From: Deinococcus peraridilitoris DSM 19664
Lineage (GTDB): Bacteria > Deinococcota > Deinococci > Deinococcales > Deinococcaceae
Assembly: GCF_000317835.1 (NCBI RefSeq)
Contig: NC_019793.1
Coordinates: 1,240,001-1,304,000 of the forward strand
DNA length: 64,000 bases
Direction of reading: 5' to 3'
The position numbers were made by a program, and so were the translations under genes. Numbering within the stretch: position 1 is the first letter of the stretch; each line of letters opens with the position of its first letter. This document shows, piece after piece, positions 7,277-16,268 of the stretch. The notes under the pieces were generated by a model that saw only the letters and a program-made list of their open reading frames with translations, did no database searches and was not told where the DNA came from.

Positions 7277-7732
7277 TTACGATTCTTCCGTCTGTTTGGC
7301 GATGATGGAAATGCTGCCGCCTTCCTCCAACACCGCGTACTTGATCTGCTCCAGCCGCTCCAGCCCCTGGCTGCTCCGCGCCGCCAGCAGGATGTCCGGT
7401 AGATCCACCCGAGCCATCCGCATGCGGTCTTCCATCAGGTTCCCGTCGCGCACGAGGATCAGGGGCCCACCACTGAGCAGCTTCTCCAGCTTCGACGACC
7501 GGTACCGCCACACCGACATGCCGACCATCAGGCCCAGCAGTGTCATTACGATCAGCAGGGCGTTCGTCAATGACAGGTCCTCCCCGATCAGGGCGTTCTG
7601 CACCGCCTCACTGATGATCAGCAGCACCACGAAGTCGAAGGTGTTCGTCTCGGACATCGACCGCTTGCCCGCCACGTTGAACATGATCATCAAGGCCACG
7701 TACACCACCACAGCTCGAATAACGGATTCCAC
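7277..7732 (-). CDS. DUF421 (YetF-like) membrane protein
   Basis: A 151-aa protein with two to three N-terminal membrane helices (VIRAVVVYVALMIMFNVAGK, LLIVMTLLGLMVGMSVWRY) and a C-terminal DUF421-type domain (GGPLILVRDGNLMEDRMRMA, VDLPDILLAARSSQGLERLE, IKYAVLEEGGSISII). The family member YetF is tied to spore and envelope functions in Bacillus, but the biochemical role is unknown. I chose GTG 7732, preceded by AAAGGAAG, over the longer frame that starts inside the upstream gene. It follows the 7759-8274 gene by 26 bases on the same strand, so the two probably form an operon. A truncated, frameshifted relative lies at 19771-20075. Confidence 0.8.
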   Translation of the reverse strand: MESVIRAVVVYVALMIMFNVAGKRSMSETNTFDFVVLLIISEAVQNALIGEDLSLTNALLIVMTLLGLMVGMSVWRYRSSKLEKLLSGGPLILVRDGNLMEDRMRMARVDLPDILLAARSSQGLERLEQIKYAVLEEGGSISIIAKQTEES

Positions 7733-7758
7733 GCTGGACTTCCTTTCTGAGTCTGACG

Positions 7759-8274
7759 TCAGGGGTACACAAGGTGGCTCACGTCGAGTGTCGTCTCCTC
7801 GGGCAGCCCGACACGTCCTGTGACGCGTCCCCACCGAACGGGCTGCACGAAGAACGTGACGGTCGTCGGCTGGTCCGCATCCGGCCAGTCGAAGACGTAC
7901 GTCACCCCGTCCGCACGGCTCTCCTGCGCGCTCGGCTCGGGCCGGATGGTTTCGAGGTCCACGGCGTCGAGGTACTCGCGGCTGATCCACACGCGCGCCT
8001 CGTCCTGACCAGGCCGGGGTTGCAGGGTGACACGGATGGGCATTTCAGCGTCGAGCCGCCCGAAGCGCGGGTACTTCACCTGGATGTTCGCGTCAGCACC
8101 ATCGATGATCGCGGAATTGAGGGGACCGCTTCCTCCGAACAGACCGAGCAGGGCCGCGAGGGCCATCAGCAGGGCGAGGCCCCAGAGGACGCGCTGCACT
8201 GTCCAGACACGCTGCTGGGTCCGGATGTCTTCCTCGATCTCCAGACCCTCGACGTGGTGGACTTCGTCTTGCAT
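7759..8274 (-). CDS. Hypothetical single-pass membrane protein paired with DUF421
   Basis: A 171-aa protein with a cytoplasmic N-terminus (MQDEVHHVEGLEIEEDIRTQ), one membrane segment (VLWGLALLMALAALLGLFG, about residues 29-47) and a beta-rich extracytoplasmic domain of about 110 residues (VKYPRFGRLDAEMPIRVTL ... TTVTFFVQPVRWGRVTGRVG). I do not recognise a characterised family. It sits directly upstream of the DUF421 gene on the same strand, suggesting a shared envelope role. A degenerate copy of its first 60 or so residues is at 11364-11639. Confidence 0.65.
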   Translation of the reverse strand: MQDEVHHVEGLEIEEDIRTQQRVWTVQRVLWGLALLMALAALLGLFGGSGPLNSAIIDGADANIQVKYPRFGRLDAEMPIRVTLQPRPGQDEARVWISREYLDAVDLETIRPEPSAQESRADGVTYVFDWPDADQPTTVTFFVQPVRWGRVTGRVGLPEETTLDVSHLVYP

Positions 8275-8952
8275 GCTTCCTCCCTGTTCGATCAGTTTTT
8301 GATGCGGTCAGGCTAGGGGGTGGATCAGCAAATTTCTACCGGGCTCAATGAACCGCAGTTGGTCGATCCTTCATCACCAATTTCTGGTTTCGGACCCGTT
8401 GTCTTCGTGGTTGTCGCGGGACAATCATCAGCGGGGAGGATCAAATCATGCAGGTCAAGGCAAGCCCATGTACGTATCTTCCGCTTGCATTTCCGATTCC
8501 GGCGTCGCCCCTCGATCCAGCGGGTTGGCCGTAGCCGCGTCCCTCGACCAGCCTTCGGCTTCGCTGCGGATCTCCAATTTCAGCGGGAAATAGGCCGTCT
8601 TCTGCCCGCGCTGAGGACGCGTCCTGAGCCGCCTCTGGACGCTGCTCCTGCTTCCTCTGGTCGGGTTCGGTCTGAAGAAGAGCACCTAAAATTGAACTGG
8701 GAGTATTTAGACCTGAGGTGAATACGTTGATAAGGACGCCTGGCTGGGCAGACGCTTCATTCAGGCAAGGTTCGTTCAACGCAATTCCAACGCAGCACGC
8801 TGAACCGCGTAAAAGGTGACAGTGAAGAGCCTCGACATGCCGACACACTGCTGACCCGACCAAGATGTACGTTGTGCGGTACGAAGCGTCTCACCAGATG
8901 GCAGGGACCGCCCTGGAATGCCACCCGGCGAGAAGAAAATGGAAGGTGTGCT
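8275..8952. other. Intergenic stretch of about 680 bases
   Basis: No gene could be supported. A 76-aa minus-strand ORF (8455-8685, starting MLFFRPNPTRGSRSSVQRRL) is open but has no recognisable family or clear ribosome-binding site. The stretch separates the divergent 7759-8274 gene and the hydrolase at 8953, so it should hold their promoters. Confidence 0.4.
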
Positions 8953-9648
8953 GTGCCTCACGAAGAACCATTCACGATTAGCCTGCTCGAAGTGGAGCTG
9001 GGTTCCTTCGAGGGGCCCTCGCAAACTGTCCTGCTCCGCACCAACCAGGGTGAAATCCACGCACGGCTGCACCGCCCTGAAAACGCCGGGGACGCTGGGA
9101 TCGTCTGGGTGGGCGGTGCAGGGGGAGGGCTCAGCGGCCCGGCGCGAGGCCTGTACCCGCGCCTCGCGCAGCAGCTGACTTCAGCGGGCCTCACATCACT
9201 CCGCGTGGATTACCGCCGTCCGAATGACCTGCTTCACTGCACTCTTGACACGCTGCTCGGCGCAGCGTACTTGGAAGGGCTCGGCTGCTCCCGGCTGGTG
9301 TTGGTGGGTCATTCGTTCGGAGGAGCAGTGGTCATCACCGCCGGGGCGAACAGTGAAGCCGTGGTAGGAGTTGCGGCCTTGAGCAGCCAAACGTACGGTA
9401 CGGACGCCGTAGGTGATCTGAGCCCGCGTGCGCTGTTGTTGCTGCATGGCAGCGCGGATGAAATTCTGCCGGACCGTTGTTCACGGTTGCTGTTCAAGCA
9501 TGCGCGCGACCCAAAGGAGGTGCACTTGTATCCTGGTTGTGGTCACGGTCTCGATGAATGCCGCGCGGAGGTGGACCGGGATTTGCTGAACTGGTTGTCG
9601 CGCCTGCTGACGTCTGGGCAGGATGGGCTGGCCTCAGCGGCACCCTGA
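8953..9648 (+). CDS. Alpha/beta hydrolase (dienelactone hydrolase-like), copy 1
   Basis: A 231-aa serine hydrolase. It has an oxyanion region (GIVWVGGAGGGLSGPARGLY), nucleophile elbow LVGHSFGGAVVI with the catalytic Ser in GHSFG, a likely acid after LLLLHGSADEILPD, and the His in YPGCGHGLDEC. The preferred start is GTG 8953, six bases after GGAAGG; the frame is open further upstream but lacks a better site. A paralogue at 22490-23161 shares the same order of motifs (for example VVGVAALSSQTYG and LRVDYR), so these genes belong to the duplicated stress set on both sides of the xylose locus. The substrate is unknown. Confidence 0.8.
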   Translation: MPHEEPFTISLLEVELGSFEGPSQTVLLRTNQGEIHARLHRPENAGDAGIVWVGGAGGGLSGPARGLYPRLAQQLTSAGLTSLRVDYRRPNDLLHCTLDTLLGAAYLEGLGCSRLVLVGHSFGGAVVITAGANSEAVVGVAALSSQTYGTDAVGDLSPRALLLLHGSADEILPDRCSRLLFKHARDPKEVHLYPGCGHGLDECRAEVDRDLLNWLSRLLTSGQDGLASAAP

Positions 9649-9784
9649 ACCATTGGCGTTGAGGTTGGTGCAGCGTTGTCATTTCCCGGGGAGAAGACCT
9701 GGGCTTGCTGGGCATGAGGTTTGCAGGAGCCTGAAGCTCGGTGGCCCGCGGAGCAGGGCGTCCTCCACGCCTTCGCCGGCCAAG

Positions 9785-10513
9785 TCAAAGATCCGTTGGT
9801 GAGGAAGTCCTCTTCATCACCCACCATCCCGTGCCGAGCGCCCCGAGGATCAGCATCACCTGCAACGAGCCGCGCGGCCACCACTTCATGGCGGTCAGGG
9901 TCACGGCTGGAGGTGCGTTCCGCGGCGCATCCGACACGTCCTGGTGCTTTTCGTCGACTGAACGTCGGTCCATGTGCCTGAAATGGTCGAGGGCAGCGGC
10001 AACGAACGCTGTGAGGTCCTGCGGACCACGACTGGACACCCAGTTCCCATCACGCACGACCTCTTGGTCCAGCCACGTCGCACCCGCGTGCACCAGGTCA
10101 TCGCGGATGCCCGGCCATGATGTCAACGTTCTTCCTTCCAGGAGGCCGGACGACGCCAGCAACCACGGTCCGTGGCACAGCGTGGCGATCGGTTTGCCTG
10201 CCTGGTCGAACGCCCGTACGAACGCCCGGGCGCGCTCTGACTGCCGCAGCAAGTCCGGGTTGATGAACCCACCGGGAATCAGCAGACCGTCGTATTCTCG
10301 CGCCTGAGCCTCATCCAGTGTTCTTGTCACTCGCACCCTTCCTGCCGGTTGGTGCAAGTTCATGCCGAGAATCCGTCCCTTGCGAAGCGAGATGACGTCC
10401 ACCGTCGCTCCGGCCGCCTTGAGCGCCTTGACAGGAACGACCAGTTCGACGAGTTCGAATCCGTCGGCGGCGAGCACGGCGAGGTGCCGTCCTTCGAGCG
10501 CTTTGTTTTTCAT
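9785..10513 (-). CDS. DJ-1/PfpI-family protein with a C-terminal membrane extension
   Basis: A 242-aa protein. The first 180 residues are a PfpI/DJ-1 domain: LAVLAADGFELVELVVPVKA, YDGLLIPGGFINPDLLR, the nucleophile elbow IATLCHGPWLLAS with the conserved Cys, and DEVVRDGNWVSSRGPQDL-like sequence near 160-175. After a polar linker the C-terminus adds a predicted membrane helix (GSLQVMLILGALGTGWWVM), which is unusual for this soluble family. The DJ-1 superfamily includes proteases, glyoxalases and chaperones, so activity cannot be assigned. The start at ATG 10513 has GGAGGG immediately upstream. Confidence 0.8.
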   Translation of the reverse strand: MKNKALEGRHLAVLAADGFELVELVVPVKALKAAGATVDVISLRKGRILGMNLHQPAGRVRVTRTLDEAQAREYDGLLIPGGFINPDLLRQSERARAFVRAFDQAGKPIATLCHGPWLLASSGLLEGRTLTSWPGIRDDLVHAGATWLDQEVVRDGNWVSSRGPQDLTAFVAAALDHFRHMDRRSVDEKHQDVSDAPRNAPPAVTLTAMKWWPRGSLQVMLILGALGTGWWVMKRTSSPTDL

Positions 10514-10621
10514 ACGCCCTCCACCTTGAACATCCGCCACGTTCTGACGAGAAAGCCAGTTCACGAGCGGGCGTGAAGCACCCGACGGGCGCTGGAACGA
10601 CGTGCCTTTGAGCTTACGGGT

Positions 10622-11079
10622 GCCCGTGAGGACCGGCTTCAGCGTTCTTCCCAGGGCTTGCTGGGCGCCGGAATGCCAGGCGGACCTTGAATCAACCGAT
10701 CAGCGACCATTCCGGTCACGAAGGCGTACATCGTTTTGTGCAGCAAGTCGACCACCTGCTCGTCGACCGGCCAGGTCCAGGGCGGAGCGCCGACGCCGGT
10801 GGCGTTCTCCAGCGTCTGATCGTTCAGGAGTCGCAGGTTCAGGTACATGAACGAGCCGACCGGACCGCGCAGTCCGCCCTGAGCCATCAAGCCCCGCACC
10901 GCGCCGAGCAGAATGCCCTGTCCCCAGTGCATCGCCCAGTTCAGCCACAGCCGCTCCTCGTCGGGCTTGTGCGGCAGCCCGAGAAGCTTTTCCAGGGTGT
11001 GCGCGGGCACATACGAGTTCGGCCTTCGGGTGAGGCGTTGTTCGAGCTTCTCGGCAAGCGTCATGGCCGCGACACCTGC
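10622..11079 (-). repeat. 458-bp inverted repeat, copy 1
   Basis: Reverse complement of 20136-20593 with one difference (C versus T in the codon region for LTRRP). It covers most of the 160-aa membrane protein gene and 14 bases or so after its stop. Confidence 0.95.
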
Positions 11080-11121
11080 GGCACCTGCCAGCATGCCTTT
11101 GAGCAGCGTGTGCGTGTTCAC
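10639..11121 (-). CDS. Uncharacterised membrane-associated protein, copy 1 of an identical pair
   Basis: A 160-aa protein, starting at GTG 11121 behind GGGGAGGAA on the minus strand. It begins MNTHTLLKGMLAGAAGVAAM (one short hydrophobic helix), then TLAEKLEQRLTRRPNSYVPA, a central region rich in Trp and Gly (WLNWAMHWGQGILLGAVRGL) and a C-terminal membrane-like stretch (MYAFVTGMVADRLIQGPPG). I do not recognise a characterised family. Residues from GVAAM onward are identical to the product of 20094-20576; only the first 15 or so differ. The identity extends past the stop codon, so it comes from a recent duplication or gene conversion rather than selection on protein alone. Confidence 0.7.
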   Translation of the reverse strand: MNTHTLLKGMLAGAAGVAAMTLAEKLEQRLTRRPNSYVPAHTLEKLLGLPHKPDEERLWLNWAMHWGQGILLGAVRGLMAQGGLRGPVGSFMYLNLRLLNDQTLENATGVGAPPWTWPVDEQVVDLLHKTMYAFVTGMVADRLIQGPPGIPAPSKPWEER

Positions 11122-11363
11122 TCGTTCCTCCCCGGCAGTGAAGTGGTCATGGCTGAGGTTATTCCGCGGCGCTGAGAGCCTCCATCGATCCTTGTTGGGT
11201 GAGTCCTTAGACACGCTGGCTGCACGACGTTCATCCTGGCGGCGCGCTCACTTCACTTGCGGGAGCCTCGAATACAGGGGTACAGCCAACAGGCAAGGAG
11301 TGGGTGGCATTCCGAGTGGCGCAGGCTGAGAACCCTCCTCACGTGCCGGTCAACGGCCCTTCA

Positions 11364-11745
11364 CCTCGAATCCTGCAAGACGAAGTCCACCGCGTGGACG
11401 ACCTGGGAATCGAGAAAGACATCCGGACCCAGCAGCGTGCCTGGACAGTGCAGCGCGTCCTCTGGGGCCTCGCCCTGCTGATGGCCCTCGCGGCCCTCCT
11501 CGGTCTGCTCGGAGGAAGCAGGCCCCTCAACACCATCATCAGCGCAAACGACCGGGGCCTTCAAGTAAAGTGCCCTTCTTTCGCTCGGCGCAAAGCCGAA
11601 ATGCAAGTCACGCACCTCTGGACGCCTCGCGGCATCTGACCGGCCAGGAAGCGATCAGCAGCAGACGCTGAACCCACCGTTCTGGGTGCCCGGGCCCGTG
11701 GGCACCCTCACCCTGGTCTACAAAGTCCTCGGTGAACCAGGATAG
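11364..11745 (+). pseudogene. Degenerate copy of the DUF421 partner gene
   Basis: The plus strand reads LQDEVHRVDDLGIEKDIRTQ then QRAWTVQRVLWGLALLMALA, a close match to the first 60 residues of the protein at 7759-8274, but it has no ATG start and diverges after the membrane segment, ending at 11639. A further short frame (PFWVPGPVGTLTLVYKVLG) follows to about 11745 and may be remnant sequence. It is a truncated paralogue. Confidence 0.7.
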
Positions 11746-11853
11746 GTGAACTGCCAAGACCCTCAACCGTAAGGCAGGATGTCATACTTCATGCTGATTT
11801 TGCCCTTGTGGGCCTCACGCGAGTCGTCCGCTCATGTGCACGCAAGACCGTGG

Positions 11854-12918
11854 CTAAGCACGCCGCCTGCCCGTTCCGCGCCTGGGCACACGTGCGTGAG
11901 ACGCGTGGCCCGTCGATGCACGTACGATCAGTTCGGTGCTGAGTTCGGGACGCTCAGTGGAAAGGCTGACATCGGTCAGCAGCGTGATCAGCATGGTGGT
12001 CGCGGCCGCTCCCATTTCATAGAGCGGCTGACGCACCGTGGTCAATGGAGGGTGCACCTGGGCGGACATGGGAATGTCGTCGAAACCGATCACCGAGATG
12101 TCATCCGGGATGCGCAGTCCGTGGTCCTTGATGGCGTCCATGGCACCGAAAGCCATCACGTCATTCGAGACGAAGATCGCGCTGGGCGGCTCGTTCAGTT
12201 CCAGCAGCTCGCCCGCAGCGCGAAAGCCGCTGGGCCGCAGAAAGTCGGCAGGGCGGACCAGCGCTTCGTCGACGGTGAGCCCATGCACGAGCAGGCCTTC
12301 TCGGTAGCCTCGCAGTCGCTCCTGGCTGGCCCGGGTGTCCATCCGACCGGTGATGAAGCCAATACGCCGGTGCCCAAGGCCCACGAGGTGATCGACAGCC
12401 AGGCGCGCACCGGTGTAGTTGTCGACCGTGACTGCGGGCGTTTCGGCAATGCCACCGCGGTGGTCGATGATGACCACTGGCAGGCGGGTGCGCCCGAGCA
12501 GCTCGGTGTATTCCTCGGATACCTGCGGAAGCACCATCAGCAGTCCATCAACAATGCCCCTGGTCATGGCGTGAATGCGCTCATAGGCGTTCTTAACATT
12601 CGTGCTGGTATACAGGATGACGTCGTAGCGGTGCTTCACGGCAGCTTCTCCGGCGCCGCGCGCAATTTCGGCAATGTACTGCGTGCTGAGGTCAGGCACC
12701 ACCATGCCCAGCACCTGCGTGCGTCCGCCCGTACGGTTTCCGGCAAGGCTGCGGGCGCTCACGTTGGGGGTGTAGCCCGAGCCGCTGAGGAGCTTGAGAA
12801 CGCGCTGACGGGTTTCCTCGCCCACACCGGGACGGTTGTTGAGAACGCGTGAAACCGTCATGGCCGATACGCCTGCCATACGCGCGAGGTCGCTGAGGGT
12901 TACCTCAGGACCTGACAT
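11854..12918 (-). CDS. LacI-family transcriptional regulator
   Basis: A 354-aa regulator. The N-terminal helix-turn-helix is clear (VTLSDLARMAGVSAMTVSRV then LNNRPGVGEETRQRVLKL), followed by the hinge (YTPNVSARSLAGNRTGG) and a periplasmic-binding-type sensor domain (VLGMVVPDLSTQYIAEIARG, FVSNDVMAFGAMDAIKDHG, ISVIGFDDIPMSAQVHPPLT). Family members bind palindromic operators and are released by sugars. It lies upstream in the same strand order of nothing but downstream of xylB on the minus strand, so control of the xylose genes or another sugar operon is plausible but unproven. The start is ATG 12918; the longer frame to 12975 is low-quality sequence. Confidence 0.88.
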   Translation of the reverse strand: MSGPEVTLSDLARMAGVSAMTVSRVLNNRPGVGEETRQRVLKLLSGSGYTPNVSARSLAGNRTGGRTQVLGMVVPDLSTQYIAEIARGAGEAAVKHRYDVILYTSTNVKNAYERIHAMTRGIVDGLLMVLPQVSEEYTELLGRTRLPVVIIDHRGGIAETPAVTVDNYTGARLAVDHLVGLGHRRIGFITGRMDTRASQERLRGYREGLLVHGLTVDEALVRPADFLRPSGFRAAGELLELNEPPSAIFVSNDVMAFGAMDAIKDHGLRIPDDISVIGFDDIPMSAQVHPPLTTVRQPLYEMGAAATTMLITLLTDVSLSTERPELSTELIVRASTGHASHARVPRRGTGRRRA

Positions 12919-13426
12919 GGTTGCTCCAGGAACGGCGCAGGCGTGAGCCGCGACGGAGCGAGCATGGAGCGGCAAGGTGCCCGCACCTCGCCAAACCGGG
13001 CGCCCGCGCGACGCCTCGCGCGCTCAGTAAAAACCAACGGGGAAGGAAGGCAAACACGCGATTTCCTGCTTGCAGTGTAGAGGCTCGAGCAGCAGAGGCG
13101 CCAGCACACGACGGGTTTCGAGCCTTGGCCCGGTTCGGCAGGCCCGCCACACGCCGATCAATTGATCTCTCCTCCTGCTGACGCGCGATGCGCCCCTTCT
13201 CAAGACGGGCAGGCCTGGCAGGCGTTCGGTGCCGGGCGCCTTTCGGACGATCACTGTGGTGGCCAGGGGTTCACCAGAGTGTTTCTGCCTTGGGCGGCCA
13301 GCGCATCAGCGGCGCGAAGCTGCCCGCCGACTTCGACTTCTCCACCTGCGAAGAGCACGCGTAAAACGCACCTTCTCCATTGACTGTTTGCTAACTGTTT
13401 GCAGAACACCTGCTTACGACAACACC
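12919..13426. other. Intergenic stretch between the LacI gene and xylB
   Basis: About 510 bases without a supported gene. It should hold the LacI-gene promoter. Visible are a perfect 12-bp palindrome GATCAATTGATC at 13156-13167 and a direct repeat of ACTGTTTGC near 13383-13402; neither matches a known operator closely. Confidence 0.4.
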
Positions 13427-13457
13427 AAAAGGGCCAGGGATCATCCCCGCCCCTTTT
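13427..13457 (-). terminator. Probable terminator of the xylAB operon
   Basis: On the minus strand AAAAGGGGCGGGGAT pairs with ATCCCTGGCCCTTTT, with small internal mismatches, and ends in a T run. It lies 15 bases past the xylB stop at 13472. Confidence 0.55.
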
Positions 13458-13471
13458 CTTCCCACGCTGCT

Positions 13472-14965
13472 TCAGCTCGCGGGCTGCCCGGCCGGAGCAT
13501 GCTGCGGGTAAAGCTGCGCGAGGGCCTCGGCATGCTGGCGCCGGGCCACGGTCGCCGGTTCAGCGGCCACCGGGGTTCCCTGCGGGCACAAGGCTTCCAT
13601 TGCCGCTTCCAGATTGGCGTGCAGGCCCGCGGCGGGCATGGCGAGGATGGCCGCACCGTCGGCAGCTCCCGGTTCGCTTTCCGAGCGCGCCACCTGCACG
13701 CTCAGGGCGCCCGACACCAGCCCCAGCCACAGGTCGCTGCGCGCTCCGCCGCCCGTGGCCAGCAGCGACGATACCCTCGACAGCGGGCGCATGACCTCAA
13801 AGGCGTCTGCCAGGGCGCAGGCGGTGCCCTCGAGCAGCGCGCGGGTAAAGTGCGCGCGTCCGTGGGCGAGCGACAGGCCCGTCCAGGCGCCCCGCACGTC
13901 CGGGTCCATCAGGGGGCTGCGCTCGCCGGCCAGATACGGCAGGAAGGTCACACCGTCCGCGCCGTCCGGCACGCCCGCCGCTTCGCCCAGCAGCGTGTCG
14001 AAGGCCACTTCAGGAGCGAGCTTGTCGCGCAGCCACTGCAAAGCGCCCGCGCAGGCCAAAGTGACCCCCAGCAGGTGATAGCCACCGTCCGCGTGCGCGA
14101 AGAGGTGCACGCGCCCTTCGGGGTCAGGGGTGGGCGCGGTGAGCGGCGCGAACACCACGCCGCTCGTTCCAAGGCTCACGCTGCCCACCTCGGGACGGCG
14201 GCTGGTGAGGCCAAGCGCAACGGCGGCGGCGGCGTTGTCCCCGCCGCCCGCCACGATCGGCAGACCCTTGGGCAGACCGGTCGCGCCCGTGAGTTCTGCC
14301 CTGAGCGTGCCGATCACCGCCGTGGACGGCACGACTTCCGGAAAGAGCGCCCGATTGAGGTCAAGGACGCTCAGCAAGTCTGCGTCCCAGCCCCTTTTTG
14401 CAAGGTTCAGGGCGCCCACACCCGAAGCGTCGGAGGGTTCGCTGCGCATCTCGCCGGTCAGGACGTAGCCCAGGTAATCCTTGGGCAGCAGGGCGTGCCG
14501 GGTGCGCGCGAACGCTTCTCCTTCCGTTTCACGCAGCCACACCAGCTTGGGCAGCTGAAAGCCGGTGACGGCGCGGTTGCCGGTGCGGGCGATCAGGTCG
14601 GCGCGTGGAATGCGCTCCTCGATCCAGGCCACAGCCTGCCCCGTGCGCTGGTCATTCCAGAGCGGTGCGGGCCGCACGACCTCACCGTGTGCGTCGAGGG
14701 CCACCAGCCCGTGCATCTGCCCGCTCAGGCCGAGCGCGACGGGAAGGGCGTTCATGGTCGCCAGCTTCCCTGTCAGCTCTCGCAGCGCCTCCAGGGCGCC
14801 CGCCACCCAGTCCTGTGGACGCTGCTCGGTCCAGCCCGGCCGGGGGGTGAGCAGCGGATAGCTGCGGCCCGCTTCGGCGACCAGGCGCCCGGCGTCGTCG
14901 AGCGCCACCACCTTGACGCCGCTCGTGCCGAGGTCGACGCCCAGCGTAACGGGCGTTTCACTCAT
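13472..14965 (-). CDS. xylB: Xylulokinase
   Basis: A 497-aa FGGY-family carbohydrate kinase that phosphorylates D-xylulose with ATP in the cytoplasm, feeding the pentose phosphate pathway. It has the N-terminal phosphate-binding strand [20 protein letters not shown], the xylulokinase region [17 protein letters not shown] with [10 protein letters not shown], and the second-domain motifs [14 protein letters not shown] and [16 protein letters not shown]. The length fits XylB. Its ATG overlaps the xylA TGA (ATGA at 14962-14965), so the two are translationally coupled with xylA first. Confidence 0.93.
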   Translation of the reverse strand: MSETPVTLGVDLGTSGVKVVALDDAGRLVAEAGRSYPLLTPRPGWTEQRPQDWVAGALEALRELTGKLATMNALPVALGLSGQMHGLVALDAHGEVVRPAPLWNDQRTGQAVAWIEERIPRADLIARTGNRAVTGFQLPKLVWLRETEGEAFARTRHALLPKDYLGYVLTGEMRSEPSDASGVGALNLAKRGWDADLLSVLDLNRALFPEVVPSTAVIGTLRAELTGATGLPKGLPIVAGGGDNAAAAVALGLTSRRPEVGSVSLGTSGVVFAPLTAPTPDPEGRVHLFAHADGGYHLLGVTLACAGALQWLRDKLAPEVAFDTLLGEAAGVPDGADGVTFLPYLAGERSPLMDPDVRGAWTGLSLAHGRAHFTRALLEGTACALADAFEVMRPLSRVSSLLATGGGARSDLWLGLVSGALSVQVARSESEPGAADGAAILAMPAAGLHANLEAAMEALCPQGTPVAAEPATVARRQHAEALAQLYPQHAPAGQPAS

Positions 14966-16152
14966 GCGTGCGCCTCACTGCTCACACTGTTTCCACGAAC
15001 CCCGAGCAGCAGCTCGACCGTGAGCTGATCGAGCTGCTCTAGGCCCGGGCCACGCTGACCGAGGGCCACGCGATCAAATGCGCGCTCCTTGAGGGTCCGG
15101 GCTTTTTCGGGCGTGAAGCCGCGTGTCAGCTCGCTCAGTTCCTTGTCCTCGACCCGGTAGGCCTGCAGGGCTGCCTGAATTTCGGGGTCTTCATCAAACT
15201 GCCGCGCCTTGTCCTTGAGGATCAGGTAGGTACGCATGCAGCCCCGGGCGAACGCCCACACACCGACCTCGTCCTCGGTGCGCAGGGCGTGCGCGTCGAA
15301 GTGACGCGGACCGTCGTAACCGCTGTCTTCGAGCAGCTTCACCAGGAAAAAGGCACTCTTGATGTTCTCGGCGCCAAAGCGCAGATCCTGATCGAAGCGG
15401 CCCATCTTCTGGTCGTTGAGGTCCACGTGGAAGAGCTTCCCAGCGTCGATGATCTGTGCGACGGCGTGCGTGAAATTGAGTCCGGCCATGGTGTCGTGCG
15501 CGAATTCGGGGTTGACGCCGAACAGTTCACTCTGGTCGAGGGTGGCGATAAAGCCCAGCATGCTGCCGGCGGTGGGAAAGAAGATGTCGCCGCGCGGCTC
15601 GTTGGGCTTGGGTTCCAGCGCAAAACGGTAACCGTATCCCTGAGACTGGCTGTACTCCGCCAGAAAGTTCAGGCTGTCACGAAACCACCCGATGGAGTCG
15701 AGCAGCTTGCCACTGGCGTCGACCTCGGTGCCTTCGCGCCCACCCCAGAAGACATAGGTCTGGGCGCCCAGTTCATGTCCGAGGTCCATGCTGCGCATGG
15801 TCTTTTGCAACGCGTAGGCGCGCACGCGGGCGTCGGCACTGGTAAAGGCACCGTCCTTGAAGGCCGGATCGGTGAACAGGTTGGTGGTGGCCATGGGCAC
15901 CACGAGGCCATGGTCACCCAGGGTCTGTTGAAACTCGCGGACGATGCGGTCGCGCTCGCCCGCGCCCGCGTCGATGGGCACCAGGTCGTTGTCGTGCAGA
16001 TTCACGCCGTAGGCGCCGAGCTGCGCGAGCTTTTCTACGATGTAGGGCGCGCTGAGGGGCGGGCGGGTGGGTTCGCCGAACGGGTCGCGTCCGGTGGCGC
16101 CCACGGTCCAGAGGCCAAAAGTGAATTTATCCGACGGTTGGGGCTGGTACAT
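14962..16152 (-). CDS. xylA: Xylose isomerase
   Basis: A 396-aa actinobacterial-type (class I, short) xylose isomerase that converts D-xylose to D-xylulose using two divalent metals. Signatures are [34 protein letters not shown] with the catalytic His, [11 protein letters not shown], the metal ligands in [15 protein letters not shown] and [14 protein letters not shown], and [21 protein letters not shown] chose ATG 16152 ([10 protein letters not shown]), which matches the family N-terminus, rather than the upstream frame from 16209. A promoter candidate lies at 16232-16260. No xylose transporter is in the window. Confidence 0.95.
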   Translation of the reverse strand: MYQPQPSDKFTFGLWTVGATGRDPFGEPTRPPLSAPYIVEKLAQLGAYGVNLHDNDLVPIDAGAGERDRIVREFQQTLGDHGLVVPMATTNLFTDPAFKDGAFTSADARVRAYALQKTMRSMDLGHELGAQTYVFWGGREGTEVDASGKLLDSIGWFRDSLNFLAEYSQSQGYGYRFALEPKPNEPRGDIFFPTAGSMLGFIATLDQSELFGVNPEFAHDTMAGLNFTHAVAQIIDAGKLFHVDLNDQKMGRFDQDLRFGAENIKSAFFLVKLLEDSGYDGPRHFDAHALRTEDEVGVWAFARGCMRTYLILKDKARQFDEDPEIQAALQAYRVEDKELSELTRGFTPEKARTLKERAFDRVALGQRGPGLEQLDQLTVELLLGVRGNSVSSEAHA

Positions 16153-16231
16153 GACGACTCCTGGCGCCCGCAGCAGACGGGCAGTAAAAAGCAGGCGGTG
16201 GGCCAACACAAATAATCAGATGATCTTACTA

Positions 16232-16260
16232 AACTTACCGGGCGCTGACCTGGGTGTCAA
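16232..16260 (-). promoter_or_regulatory. Candidate xylA promoter
   Basis: On the minus strand TTGACA (16255-16260) is followed after 17 bases by TAAGTT (16232-16237). The -35 is perfect; the -10 is weak. It lies between the ROK regulator stop and xylA, so xylAB could be transcribed on its own. Confidence 0.4.
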
Positions 16261-16268
16261 ACCCGTCC

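Noticed and set aside
13156..13167. Perfect palindrome GATCAATTGATC
   Set aside because: It does not resemble a LacI or XylR operator and 12-bp palindromes of this kind occur by chance.
13229..15028. 599-aa plus-strand ORF
   Set aside because: It is antisense to xylB; composition is shadow-like.
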